From contig NC_061065.1 in NCBI RefSeq assembly GCF_021917145.1, positions 5,111,337-5,175,336 on the forward strand: 64,000 nt of DNA, in the 5' to 3' direction. This stretch comes from Hypomesus transpacificus (taxonomy: Eukaryota > Chordata > Actinopteri > Osmeriformes > Osmeridae). The notes under the pieces are model-generated. The model ran no database searches. It was not told the origin of the DNA and saw only the letters and a list, made by a program, of their open reading frames with translations. Positions 11,609 to 24,278 of the stretch are shown one piece after another (position 1 is the stretch's first letter; each line of letters begins with the position of its first letter). Both the position numbers and the translations under genes were made by a program.

Positions 11609-14494
11609 ATGGACGAAGATTATTTGCTCGCCATTCAGCTGCAGGAGCAGTTTGACCACGAGGCGTCCCGATCCACACTAAGTGATGAAGGAGACAGTTT
11701 TGGACAAAGCAGCAAAAAGCGAAAAGTTGAGTCTGGCAGGAGCAGTGTCATCCCGTATTCGCGTCCGCGTGTCGACCCCGAGAGGCCAATGTCTATCGTG
11801 GACGAGTCATGGGAAACGCTGGACCCCAACCCCGATGTGAGGTCCATGTTCCTTGAGTTCAATGACACCTTTTTCTGGGGGAAACTCTGCGGTGTGGAGG
11901 TCAAATGGAGCCCGAGGATGACTCTGTGAGTTGTAGATTCTTAAATGTCATACTCGGGTCAAAATATTGTCCTAACCTACCTGGAAGATGAATGTGATGA
12001 CCAGGGGTCATTTTTTACTATCGACATCCTTAAGTCCTGCTCTCTTTTGCCAGATGTGCAGGTGTGTGCTCCTACGAGGGTCGAGGTGGACTGTGTTCCA
12101 TACGTCTCAGCGAGCCGTTACTGAAGCTTAGACCCAGACGGGATCTTGTCCAGGTGACCTACCTTGATCAGCTCACAAACTCAAATGATCAGTATTTACT
12201 GAGTATTTACTGATTCACTGAGTGGTTTATATGACAGGCTAGATAACTGGTGCTATATATAACCGGTTAAACACACTCCTCACTATAAATGCTTCCTAAC
12301 CGTGTCTATTGATGTTGTATATCTACTGGGAAAGGATCATTGGGGGTTTTCTGTTGGTCAGCTGTCTAAGTGATTGATAATGCCTGAGACCAGGTCTTTG
12401 ACAAATTTCCGTATCTAAAGTGGTATAGTCATCTGATAAATATAATTTTCTGATTTCAGACGCTTCTTCATGAGATGATTCACGCTCTGCTGTTCGTGAC
12501 CCAGAACAATCGAGACAGGGACGGACATGGGCCAGAGTTCTGCAAGCACATGGACAGAATCAACCAGGCTACTGGGACTAAGATCACCGTAAGCTTCCAT
12601 TCTGCTTGTTTGTCATCTGTGACATCACTTGCATGATGTCGCTGACACTTGACTCTTGAATCAGTCTTTGCAAATGTCATAGCCAAGGACTAGTAGACAA
12701 CTTAAAAATAGAATATTTGAACCATGGAAACGACTTCAAACAAGGTTGTGGATGACCACAAAAGACACAGTCCTCTACTAGTAAAAGAAGATACTCCATA
12801 GACCAACTCTGACATGGAATCTGTTTACGTCCCTCTAGGTGTACCACACCTTCAACGATGAGGTGGACCTGTACCGCCAGCACTGGTGGCGCTGCGATGG
12901 CCCATGCCAGAACCGCAAGCCCTTCTTCGGCTACGTGAAGAGGGCCATGAACCGGGCCCCTTCGTGCCTGGACCCCTGGTGGGGGGGCCACCAGAGCAGC
13001 TGCGGGGGCACGTACACCAAGGTGAAGGAGCCGGAGGGCTACGGGAAGAAGGGGAAGGCCAAGGGAGAGGGCAGCAAGAAGGGCTCCGAAACCAAGCCCA
13101 CAGCCAGCAGGAAGCCCTCCAGCACAACAGCAGGTCGGTTTGAAACCTCATTTATGCACACACCTCAAAAAACGACATGTAGCACGTATCTGTGCCCCTG
13201 TGCGTCAAACGCTGATTGGCTGAGCAGGGAAGTATAAACAAACGGCAAAAGCACCCAATGCATTCTTGCAGTGCCTTCTCTTATCTGTTTCTACACAATT
13301 AAATGAATAGTTGTATATTATGACCGGTGATGTGATCTATAAGGGTGGAAAAATAACATTTCCACTTGTCTTTGAGTTTCCATTTCTGTGTTTCTTCTTT
13401 GATTTGTGTAATTTGTTTTACCTGGCAAATGCGACACTGCCCCCTAGTGCATGCATTTAACGCAAGTACTGAATGTTGGCAGCCACCTATGCAAATATCT
13501 TCTGTTTAAGCCATGTCTCACTGAGTGTATTTCAGCCTTTTTTGATTAAAATCTATTTATTTTACTCTTAGGTTCTGGTTTACAGGACATCAGGAATATC
13601 ATCCCCTTCAGCGGCAAAGGTTTCCTGCTGGGTGGAAGCTCTCAATCGTCATCCTCATCATCCACCAACAAACCCTCTGGGCCCAGCCCCACACAACCAG
13701 CACTTTTCCCCCCAGTCTCCCCAGCCAAGCCCCGGATGTCCCCCCCAGCCCTGTCAGCCAATAAAACGGTAGGCTCCGCTGGATGGCTTAATGGAAGAAG
13801 CCCCATCAGGAGTAGTAACACAAGCTCACCAGCAGGTGGAGCCCCCAGTGCCCCTTCAAGCAAGAGACCGCCTATGAAGAAGTCCGTCAGCAACACCAGG
13901 GTTTTCGTCAACATCAATGGCTCCCCCGTCAGGATTACCAAACCCAGCCGACAGGTGGCCAAGCCCATGGACACGTTACCAAAGACCAAACAGAAGTCTG
14001 TTCAGGACCTATTCAACTCCAGAAGCCTTTGGACATCTCAGAGTGCAGCTGGTTCCTCCACTGTGTCAAAACCTCCTGAGGAGATTCAGACCAGAGACCC
14101 TACCAGCCAATCCGGGGGCATCAGTTCCAGGAAGAGACCTTGGGACAACCGGACCTCCGCCGACATCTTCGACTTCTTCCGGAAGACCATGGGAGAATCT
14201 TTATCCTCCTCCTCCTCATTATCTACCACCACCTCCAGGGACGGGAGACAAGGAGGAGCCTCAAGGGCAGCCCTCCCAGGTCCAGCCCTCCCAGGTCCAG
14301 CCCCAGGTCCAGCCCCAGGTCCAGCCCCAGGTCCAGTCCCAGGTCCAGCCCCAGGTCCAGCCCCCTCCACCTCCACCCCTGTTGCCCAGGCCAGCGGTGG
14401 GGCTTCCAGCAGCCTGACAGTAAGCTGCCCAGTGTGCCAAGTCAAGGTGCCGGAGGCCAAAATCAATGAACATCTAGACTCCTGTCTGTCCTGA
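11609..14494 (+). CDS. sprtn: SPRTN (DVC1) DNA-protein crosslink metalloprotease
   Basis: Nuclear replication-coupled protease that degrades DNA-protein crosslinks. Exons 11609-11925, 12054-12153, 12460-12588, 12839-13133 and 13572-14494 join in frame to 587 residues. The SprT domain carries the zinc/catalytic HEMIH at residues 143-147 with a downstream His (GHGPEFCKH), then WWRCDGPCQNRKPFFGYVKR and a zinc-ribbon-like part. The C-terminal half has the usual partner motifs: a SHP box for p97/VCP (FDFFRKTMG), a PIP-like box for PCNA (QKSVQDLF) and a terminal UBZ4 finger (CPVCQVKVPEAKINEHLDSC). The start is the ATG before DEDYLLAIQLQEQF, the conserved N-terminus. A Pro-Gly-Ala repeat encoded by a 12-bp minisatellite lies between the SHP box and the UBZ. 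Divergent from exoc8, as in human. Confidence 0.97.
14272..14371 (+). repeat. In-frame 12-bp minisatellite inside SPRTN exon 5
   Basis: Tandem units of about 12 bp (CCAGGTCCAGCC and variants) encode a PGPA repeat in the disordered linker before the UBZ finger. Unit length keeps the frame, so copy-number change would lengthen or shorten the linker without disrupting the protein. Confidence 0.85.
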
Positions 14495-15490
14495 TGGAGA
14501 ACAGCGTGAGGAAGAAACACAGCCGTGGCATTTTATCACCCAGCTCAGGGACTTTTCAATAGGACCAAAGCACTGACTGCCATGTTATTGGTTTGTTGGA
14601 TGCCGTAAATGTGGACATGTGAAGGATTTGCTACTATATCTTTTTTAACCACATAGAGCTGAATCCCAAGTCCCTGTACCTTCCGTTTGAGATCTGTTTC
14701 TCCTACATCATGATGCTCTTAGTTCCCATCTCTCGCGGCGAGAGACCAGTGGGGACAAAAACATTTTTATAACCCCTGACTAGAAATCACTGATTTAGTA
14801 ACAACCGGTGCTTAAAAAAAAAAAAAAATGCAGTGACTGATTTTTTTACTTAGTGGTGGACACAAGCAATCATTCAAAAATAATATTTGGTGTACTTTCT
14901 CATAAAATAAGTGCTTTTGGCTATATAAACCCATCTGTAAAGCCTCTTTAAACTTGCTGTGGTGCAGAGTTTGGAGGGGTGATGCTGACAGGCTGTGATG
15001 CTGATCAGGCAGTATTGTATTTCACACCTGCTTGTGGTTCAAGTCTTCCCAGTTTTGAGAATTCATTCCGCGTTCAGTTGGGGTGTGACAAGGGCGTTGG
15101 GTGACCTCGGTCATTTGGTACTGTGACGCTATTCTATGCTGTTCTGAACCACAACACTAAGACATGATGCCTTTTAATCTTTTATTTAATGTTATGTTGT
15201 CAGTTTCTCTTCAGGCTTTAAAATGTATTTACCATAGTTTTAAGGTGCCTGTTTGTTTCGTTAAAAAAAGTATTTATATGTTGGAGGAATAAGATATACT
15301 GATTGTGTTGGATTCATTGCCTTGATACAAAACTAGAATGCTATTTTACCTTTCATATTTTAGTCCAGTTTTACTTGAAAATAAAATGTTGTGAAATAAA
15401 CGTTCTACTCGAATGGATGTGTTTGCCTACAGTTCTTTCTTTAAAGTCAGTCAGCCTATTTGGGATCAATAAAGCAGCCTTAAGTGCTGT
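14495..15490 (+). other. SPRTN 3' UTR with poly(A) signals
   Basis: Non-coding sequence after the SPRTN stop, with AATAAA hexamers near 15381, 15396 and 15466. The last is the likely main 3' end. Nothing else is recognised from there to the CTTT array at 16640. Confidence 0.5.
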
Positions 15491-16642
15491 GTTGTCATCT
15501 CACGGTGCTCCGTTAATTGTCTGGAAAGATCACATCATTTTCAAACACATATACTTCAATGCATGGTCATGCTCAGATGCTCCTGAATAGATTTTCCATT
15601 TCCCCAAAGGCATCGCACTCTAGAGCAAGAGAGCAGTCGGTAACTAACTACGACAAGGTTAAAGGAACACGTCGTTGAGAAATATGTGTGTACATACTGG
15701 TCTTGTGTCAAGTAAAAAGCTTTATTTTCAACACAGGCCTGTTTGAGTTTTCTCTTTTGCATGTCTTTGTGCTTCTTTCTGCCTGATACAAGGCACATCC
15801 TCAAGTCGTCTCGGTGGCATTGTGTCTCCAACAGCTTAAGTGCCAGACAGCGATCCTGCTTTCTATGAATATTGTTCTGGAACAATTCTAGCCCTTTCAC
15901 GCCCATGAGGACCTATTTGCATGTGAATATGCCCCATGGTGTAATTCATATTCTGTGTTTGTTTTCATTTGGGTTGGTGTACCTCTCTTTGGGGGTCTGC
16001 TACATTTACAGATTGTGGCAGCCACTTATGGGATGTGTTTTCTTTGTGAGAGAGGGATCTGGAGAAGTGAGCAATGTTTCAGATTAGGAGCTGGCTGCAT
16101 GCTATCACTGACACATATTTAAATGATGTCCCGGGGGGTACATTCACTGGCCTAATCTCCTCATCTTGAGCAGCCTGTCAAAAAAGCAACTACAGCACTT
16201 ATGTTGATCATGAAGGCTTAGAGGTGCAGTGTCCTTGACTCTGCTTTAAGAGACCTTCAGAATCACATGCAAGAAGGCCTCAATGTCGTTTGAAAAGGGA
16301 CTCACCATCCGACAATTTATATAATTGGAGATAATTCTACTGGTGTGAGCTAAGTGGCTGAACTGGAGTTTTTTTTCTAAGGGCATACAGTAACAAAGGG
16401 TACGTTTTTGACATCTGCCGGTGTGTGGCTAGCGTGTGCCTGTGTGCGTTTGGTTCTTTTGCCTCTTTGTCTCCAGGGCTGTTGTTGTTGAAGAGACAGG
16501 CTCACCATCTGTCTCCGAGGCTGACACCTTTGTTGCACACAATCTCTTTTGTAATGGTCTTACCACCAAAATGACTATTGTACCGATACAACGTACGTGG
16601 TCTGCGGAGTTGCTCTCTATCTCTTTCGCTCTCTATCTCTCC

Positions 16643-16774
<132 letters not shown>

Positions 16775-16906
16775 CATGCTTCCATTGCTAAAATATGACT
16801 TGCACAATATTTCCTGCAGTGAAGTAATTTCATATAACATTTAATTTCATATAACATTCGCATGTATATATGGCTCTTGATGTTGTTTTTCCTTTGTATT
16901 TCTTAT

Positions 16907-17903
16907 TGTGGTAGGGCTGACTTGCAGCGCATTGGGCACGCCCTCTTAAGGGTGGGGTGTATATATACGTCGTTCCCACCCAACTGAGTAAATTGTTTGA
17001 ATTGTTTGGCGCTTGTTGCCCGTGGTTGTCTGTTGCCGGAGGAACACTGGTAGGTTTCATTTATCTGTTGTCAGGGGGATTACTATACAGATCACTTGTA
17101 TCAGTTTGCTAGCTGTGGTGTAACACTTGTAAAAAGCGCTTGGTTAACGCAAACATTTAAATCTGTCACTGCAGCGACATAGGAAGACCTGATTGCAGAC
17201 TGTGGGTCGTGTTTGTGCTGGCGCATCGTCCTGTAAGTCGTAAGCATAGTTTCTGACTGTTTCAACCATGTAAAGTTTTCATTGTGAATATTATGTGCAA
17301 GTATTCATGTATTGTGTCTTATCCAGGAAATAGGGTGACCACTGTTTTCCCTTACCTTAATTTGTTTTCGTAATCATAGACTGTGAGAGCTACCAGCATA
17401 TTTCTTTTAGATCGTTGTTTCCTTTTGTTTGTATGAATGTGTTATTTTTAGTTAACTGCCATCTGGGTGCTCCCAGCCTTTGGATATATTAGGCTGGTGT
17501 AACCATTGTGATTACCTCTGACATTGTGTTTAGATCCCCAAACACATTTGTGTGGAGTGTGTCTAAGTTTGTCATATCACGTTGTTCTGGATTCGGTGTT
17601 AGCCTACTTGCATTGAGTGTTTTGTGTGATTTGCAGTGTTATAATCCAGATCGTGTTGATTGATATTGGGGATTGGTTTGGTCAGACTGTGGGGTTACTG
17701 GTTACTCATAGCCTGTATAACCCGGTGGGGAACTACTTTGATGGCAGTGTGTGTATTATTGTTTGTAAACTTATTCATCAGTGACCAGATATTTATTAAA
17801 TAAAACGTACTGTATTTTGCTACATCTGCCTCTGTATAGTCATTCATTTGATTAGCCTGCGTCCCGTGGACTTCATGATAAGTGACAGTCAGGGTCTGTT
17901 ACA
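16907..17903 (+). mobile_element. Probable solo LTR of an LTR retrotransposon (fossil)
   Basis: A 997-bp segment begins TGTGGTAGGG and ends CTGTTACA, with TG...CA termini. It is flanked on both sides by the 4-bp direct repeat TTAT (16903-16906 and 17904-17907). It contains a TATA-like ATATATA near 16960 and an AATAAA near 17799, as expected of a promoter and polyadenylation unit. No internal coding region is attached, so it would be a recombined solo LTR. The family cannot be named; exact flanks suggest it is not very old. The TATA-to-AATAAA distance is long for a typical LTR, so confidence is limited. Confidence 0.4.
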
Positions 17904-18240
17904 TTATGTTATTTAAATATCATGCAGAACACGTATACACAATTAGTGATCTGTGTCCAATACAAATCTAACAAAAGTTATGAATATTCAGCCAGCCGTT
18001 TCATGTCTGTCACCAAGGGAGACGCCCCATCAGCCTGGAACTAAAGAGACAGGAAGTGCAAGTCAGCTAGAGCCCGTGAGGGGGATTACTGCGTTTCGGT
18101 CAGCAAAGAATATCGACTGTTGCATGGTACTCGATAGAAAAACGAATTTACTTTAACGAATGTTGTAATTTAAATCGACGCCAAGTTACTGTTAACGTCT
18201 CGAACATTTGGTGTTGCTTTTGCTTTACAAAGACACCACG

Positions 18241-19359
18241 ATGAACGGGAAATCTGCGAACGGTACTGCGGGCGGAACACTGGCCTGTATCGAGGGGCTA
18301 CCCCCACTGCCGAAGAGCCTGAGCGGTCTGCTTAACTCAAGCGGCGGGTCTTGGAGAGACATGGAGAGGATGTACGCAAAGAAGACCATGATCCAAGACG
18401 ACCTGAGCCGAGGGCGAAACAACGCCGATAATTTGCTGGCAAACAAACCGGCCAACCTTGATGCGGCTTTGGCTCTCCTACGGAAAGAAATGGTAAAGAA
18501 AATCTTATTGCACAATTGGAAAAGCTTGCTTGAGGGGTTGTGTTTTTAACGGGTGTAAATAGGGCGAGCAACAGCTGTTTGGGCTGAATCACGAGATCTT
18601 GCTTTGATCTGAATTCCAACCTTCAATTGTCAGCCTGGTGCCGTCAAATAAAACAGTTGGCTGTACACACTGTCATATAGCTTGACAGCTGGCATAATGA
18701 TTTTGCAACCGTGAAATGCGGGTGAATTGTAGCTCACGGGATTGGTGTTAGTCACTTTCATGACAACCAGTGAGTCCCCACCGCTACATCCAATTTCGCC
18801 CCTCATCCCACCCTCATCCAGATATTCCTGTTTGACTTTCACCTCAAAAGCTTTCCCAACACTTGTCACACTGGATAGGGAATAAAACCCACGCACAACA
18901 CCAAGTTCCTTGGCCTGGCACTGATCCTATAATGATGACTGACTAATCCTTTTGGCTGTTCCTCTCAGCCAGCATCTGTGATAAACCAACTGGTTGAACG
19001 CCGGTAAATCTGAACCAATGCCTAACTCTGAACCAACGCCTAACTCGTTGTTGTTAACTTGTTGTTGTTGCTCCCAGGTGGGTTTGCGGCAGCAGGACAT
19101 GTCGTTGCTGTGCCAGCTCTGGTCCCTGCACGAGTCCATCCAGGAGTACAAAGGCAGCTGTCATGACCTGAGTGCTGGCGCCGGCGGCCTGGATAACGGC
19201 TACTTCGACGAGGAGGACGAGTACTACCAGGAGGCCTCCGGGACCACCCCTACGGAGGCCCTGCCCCCAGGGGAGGGCCTCGAGACGGAGGGTTTGAGTC
19301 CCAAGAACGGGACCAGCAAGGACAGCTGGCTGCAGGACTCCTTCCATGTGACTATTTGA
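18241..19359 (+). CDS. fam89a: FAM89A family protein
   Basis: Two exons, 18241-18492 and 19078-19359, give 177 residues (human FAM89A about 184). Exon 1 carries the family signature GLPPLPKSLSGLL and a short helical stretch (MERMYAKKTMIQDDLSRG), ending ANLDAALALLRKEM at a GTAAAG donor. Exon 2 continues VGLRQQDMSLLCQLWSLHES then IQEYKGSC, the most conserved block, followed by an acidic tail (YFDEEDEYYQE). There is no signal peptide or membrane segment. The molecular function of FAM89A is not established; its paralogue FAM89B is linked to LIMK/TGF-beta signalling. In human it lies next to ARV1, as here. A small leucine-rich cytosolic adaptor is the best description. Confidence 0.92.
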
Positions 19360-21407
19360 GAGATGGAGAGATGGAGGGAGGGAGGTAAGGGGGGGATGCG
19401 GGGGAGAAGGGAGTGAGACATGGAGAGCAAGGGAGGTTTAAGAGAAAGGAGAGGTCTCTGGTTGGAGTTCTGAAGGCTTTCCTCTCCTGGTGGTCTTTCT
19501 CTCCGGGTCTTTCTCCTCAAAGAAGGCAGGAGGTGGCCTGTTATATCCTGCCTGGTCCATCTTCCCTGAGGCCTTTAGAAGGAGAAGATATGGAAGCTAC
19601 CTATCTACCTTCCACCTGACTAGAGAGACTGAGAAGAGCTGAGCTGTGGACCTCCAGACTTCGACAGCTCCACACCTATAGAGGCAATATGCTCTTTATA
19701 AAGAGCTCGCTGCAGTACATGCTGGCTTATATAACCCCCCCCCCCCCCCCCTTATTTTTTCTTTTTTGGCAGACCTTTTCATATAAAGATATAAACAAAG
19801 GTTGATTATTTATTATATTATATAAATGAAAAATGTTATCTCTCGTGTATTTACTTGGATGAACTTTAGAGTTTTTTTAGTATGGCTCGGTTGAAAGAGG
19901 CTGCCAGTTTTGGTCCAGTCCTGAACAGGTTTGAGATGGAGGGCGACCTCCAGTTGCTCATCCATACAAGAAGATGTCAGCTAGCAAGAGGTTATGGGGA
20001 CCTCCAACTCCAGGGTAAGAAGTGGTTGCCTTTTGCATCGGCCAGAGAAAAAAGCGCTGGGAGAAATGTGATTTACAAATACTGGAAACATTCTCACATC
20101 TGGAACAAGTTTCAAGCCCACGAGAAGCGCACATATCTGACCCAGCACCGGACTGTTCCCCCCCCCCCCCCCAAGGCCCCAGAGCTTTGCTTCTCCACCC
20201 ATGGTGATGCTATCTCAGACACAGGTGTAGCCTAGCCACTTTCTCATACCACAGATGTCGTTCATTTTGGACGCGGTTTCTCTGTGGGAAAACAACAAAC
20301 TTGGCCTCAGGCAGATCTGGGTTTAGGATGAACTAGCTTAACTTTCATGGGACCTTCCTGGTTCTGAGTAACCAACCGGAAACCGGGTATATTGTTCAAA
20401 TCCTTGTAGACATTTAACAACTTGACACAGGGTACCCTTTCTAACTCCTGTCTATACGTTATTCTCCCATATATGATCTGTGATATTTATTTTGTTTGTT
20501 TGGCTATGTTTCCAGACAGTCTTCCATAGTCTTACCCAGAGAGCTTAGGTGACTGCACTTGGCGTCATTACAAGGTGAATCAACTCCAATGTTCATTCTG
20601 AAATTGCATCCCGGAAGGTGAACTTGTGCTTATCCTGGTATTTTGTGTGTGGGAGAAAAAAAAAAACAGTCCACATTTTTGGGTGATTGTGGTACTCGAA
20701 CCAAAGAGTCAAAATGACGCACTCATCCTGGTTTATAGTATTTGGATTTCAAGGTGTTTTACCACACAGTTGTGTTGTGGTTTAGAAAGCTTGAAATGCC
20801 AAGTTGGCTTTTTGCCCACCATCAGCCTAGTTGTTGGCTACTAACACATGTATGATGTGATGTCTCTATTGAAGAATGTGGAACCTTCCAGGGTTAGCCT
20901 CAGACAGAGGCTTCTGGGTAGTGTAGTCGGTTCTCTTGACTGTTAATGCAGTTTGACAATGGAGCATGCCTGTAGGCCAGATGCTGCAACAAAAAAATAT
21001 TCCCAAATCGAAATGGAGCACTGAAAGAAAATGTCTACGGAACCTTGTGTGGCACTCTCCAGACATGTATACATCCTTCTGCTTTTGAGTCTTTAGCCTA
21101 ATGTAGGCATGCAGGTTAACACACTACAAACACCAGCCCCTCATTGTGAAAGTCAGTATTACAGGACACCTGTCAGTCCTAAACCTTTGTCTGTAACACT
21201 ACACAAAAACGTCCCTCCCAACGCTAATTGCTATTAGTGCCTTTATGCCATGTGGTCTCAGACCATTGGCTATTGCTGTCGTCTCTCTCCAAACCCCAGA
21301 GCTTTGGTAGCATCTGCGACAAGCAAATATGGTGCATCTCGTACAGGAGCTTTCCTGTAAACCCAACTCCGCAAAATGTTTGATTCCCACCGAAAATAAA
21401 AACCCCT

Positions 21408-21439
<32 letters not shown>

Positions 21440-22045
21440 TTGTTCACCAGCAAAAGAAAGTTCCCATTATCAGTTATGCGGAGCAGTCTGAAATGTACCC
21501 CACCCCTACCACCCGAGGGCTGGAGTGCAGGGTGTGGCTCTCTGTTCTGACAGGGTTTACTGCTGTAGAATCAGGATCTGCAGCCAGGCAGAAGGTCTTG
21601 GAGGCCTTCAGGAAGTTCCGCATGAATCATTCATGTTGTCAAACTATTGAATATGTGCGTGAGTTCAAATTCTAAGGAAGGAATCATCTTGTCCATCTCC
21701 TTGTGTGTGTGTGTGGGAGGGGGGGGGGGGGGGGGGGGGCGGGAGAGGATGTTAACATGTGTTTAAAACGTCCGTTAGTGACGTGAGGGTAGTCAGTTAC
21801 AACTTTGGTTCATTCCTCCTCCATTCAGTCAGTGGATATGTTTTGAGCTGTTCTAAGTACTTCTGATTTCATTAGGATGAGAGAATCCATACAACCTGCA
21901 AGGGGGTTGTTTTTCCAGTCTGTTCCTCATGTTGGTTTGTTGTTTTTCAGTTAACGACCATACTACTGTTATTGGAAGATTGTTTTTATGCTATGTAATA
22001 GTTACACAAATTGTGTTAATAAATGACGAACAATGAATATCCTCA
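19360..22045 (+). other. FAM89A 3' UTR (presumed)
   Basis: About 2.7 kb without coding signals, ending near an AATAAA at 22018. It includes a C run (19737-19750), an A run of about 24 (21411-21434) and a G run (21718-21738). An earlier AATAAA lies near 21395. Confidence 0.45.
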
Positions 22046-24278
22046 GCTTGATAAGGTCTTGTGAAAACAAACGTCTTTTTAAAATAGTTGTTATACAATT
22101 CTTTCTTCTGGAGCAACAAGGCGTGACCCAATAGAAAAAGCTAAAAAGGAGAGAATGTCCTTACTCTTCGCGACTGTTGCCCTAGTTCTGCGTTTCCTGG
22201 AAGCACAGTTTCCTGAGCTGAATGTAGAGCATCGTTCCCTGTTTGAACAGTAGCAGGCCTCAGCTCTGGGGCTCTGTCACTGGTGGTGTAAATATCTAGC
22301 TCTCTATCTGAATGTCATTTTTGGTGAACCCATTCCCAGACTTAATACAGACACAGGACACTAGTCCTCAGATTATGTGCGCTAAACAGATTGTGTGTGT
22401 GTAAATATTGGCTAACACATTCAGTACTGCCCTTTTGGAATGTGGTTCTGTCTTCCCTGCCCAAGCACCTGTTTAGGAGATCGCAGCAGATTAAACATAA
22501 TCTTGATTGACAGCAAATCCAAGGTATGCGTCACTCACCATGGGATTGGCCAGCTTAGCTATTGTACAACTTGCCACCATCATCATGGATGCACCGCAGA
22601 ATCACTACCACCATGGATGCACCAAAACAAGCAGCATGGGTAGCAATGGGCAGGCTTAGACAAGCTTGAGCACAGATCAAATAACTAACTTTTTCAATCT
22701 TACAGCCTGTTTTAGACCCTTGCCGATTTCATTAAGGATCGTATCCTATCCAGAGTATTTGAGTGCAAGGTCATCCAAAGCTTTACTCGAAGCAGTGCAG
22801 TAAAATAAATAATCTTAGAGTAACAGTTAAGCTATACTAGAGTTGGTGCTGATAGTTTACAGTCCAACTTAACACTTCAGTAAGTCAAGACAGGTAAGAA
22901 ATGCAAAGGTATGCACCAAACATGACGTTTTGTACCACAGCAATGTGCAGACAAATCCACAGATATTCATTAAATGTTTACTACATCGGCAACAATGTCT
23001 GTTTATACAGTGAAAATGTATTGGATATTGTGTACTGTATAGTAGTATAGTTATTAACTTGAACTCAATCTGTGATATTTTGGACCATAAATCAGATGCT
23101 CATTTAAGATAAATAGTTTGAAGGGGTTCACAAGTTTACACTGGCAACAGCATCTCTACTGTTCCAACCAGGGCCCAACTCTGAACCTCAGAACACCAAA
23201 CCAAACATTCCAAGCTGGAGTGTTCCCCATGTGATCTGATGAGCTGTTTCATCTTGTGGGTTCACTATGAATCCTAGCATTCCTCTCAAACAGACATCTG
23301 GCAGGAATTCACACAGGCAGAAACAGTAGAAAAAATGCTGTCTTTCACAATTACAGATATCACCAAATAAAATAAAAGTACATTATGTATAGATCATATG
23401 GACACGGAGGACCATGTTTGAGGAGAACAAAAGCGTTTTCAGAGAATGTTCGTTTCCCCCAGTGAGGTGAAACTCTGCATCTGGTTCTGGTGAGGAGTTA
23501 TGCACTTCCCAACACACGATCAGTTATCCATGGACATGCACGTCAAGTCACCTCTCTCTGTCTCCACACGTTCATCATTCCTCGGCTACTTGCGTTAATC
23601 ACAGCAAGATTATAACTAAGCGAACATTGCCCTCTTTCACAGTTCAGATTCAGGGTGAGGGCAATACCTGTGGAATTCCACATTTATACTAGCCCCTCAA
23701 GCTCTTCAGCGCGCACACACAAATGTTACATTCACAGCCCACCAACTTGTAAAAGTAGACATTTTTTACATTTCTGACTTCAGGTAACCTCCGGAATGGC
23801 AGCTCACCAGCCAGGCTCGAGGCCTAGACACAGAGGCTGTTGTTGGATCAATTAGGTCCTTCTTCTCTCTCACAGTTTAGCAGACCTGCATTAACTCACT
23901 TGCACGTAGGTAGGTGCACACAGTTCATTCATTAAGTGATGTTTTTTGTGACAATCCAGGGAGTATGGTTCTTGTCCTCCCAGACTAACTCAGCAAGGGA
24001 ACATTCATTCAAATAGATGGCAAATTCCAGACAGGCAGAGTTATTTCTGGAGTTTGGTCCACTGGGTTCTGCTTGATAGTGCAGTCTGACCCATATCAGT
24101 CAGCTGTTGGCTCTGTGGCAGGTGGCTGAAGCTAAGGGAACACACGCCACTCGCTTCTAGTATGAGAAGACCTTAAAAGGATTCAAACCAGACAATCAAA
24201 AAAGTTCCTTTCAGGCCTATCAGCCAATCAAAAGATATTGTAAGCCCTTCTCAGGGAATGGCTGCGGCAGGTCAGAAG
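22046..24278. other. Interval between convergent FAM89A and ARV1; no gene seen
   Basis: It presumably holds the ARV1 3' UTR on the minus strand next to 24278. No ORF, RNA gene or recognisable repeat was identified. Confidence 0.4.
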
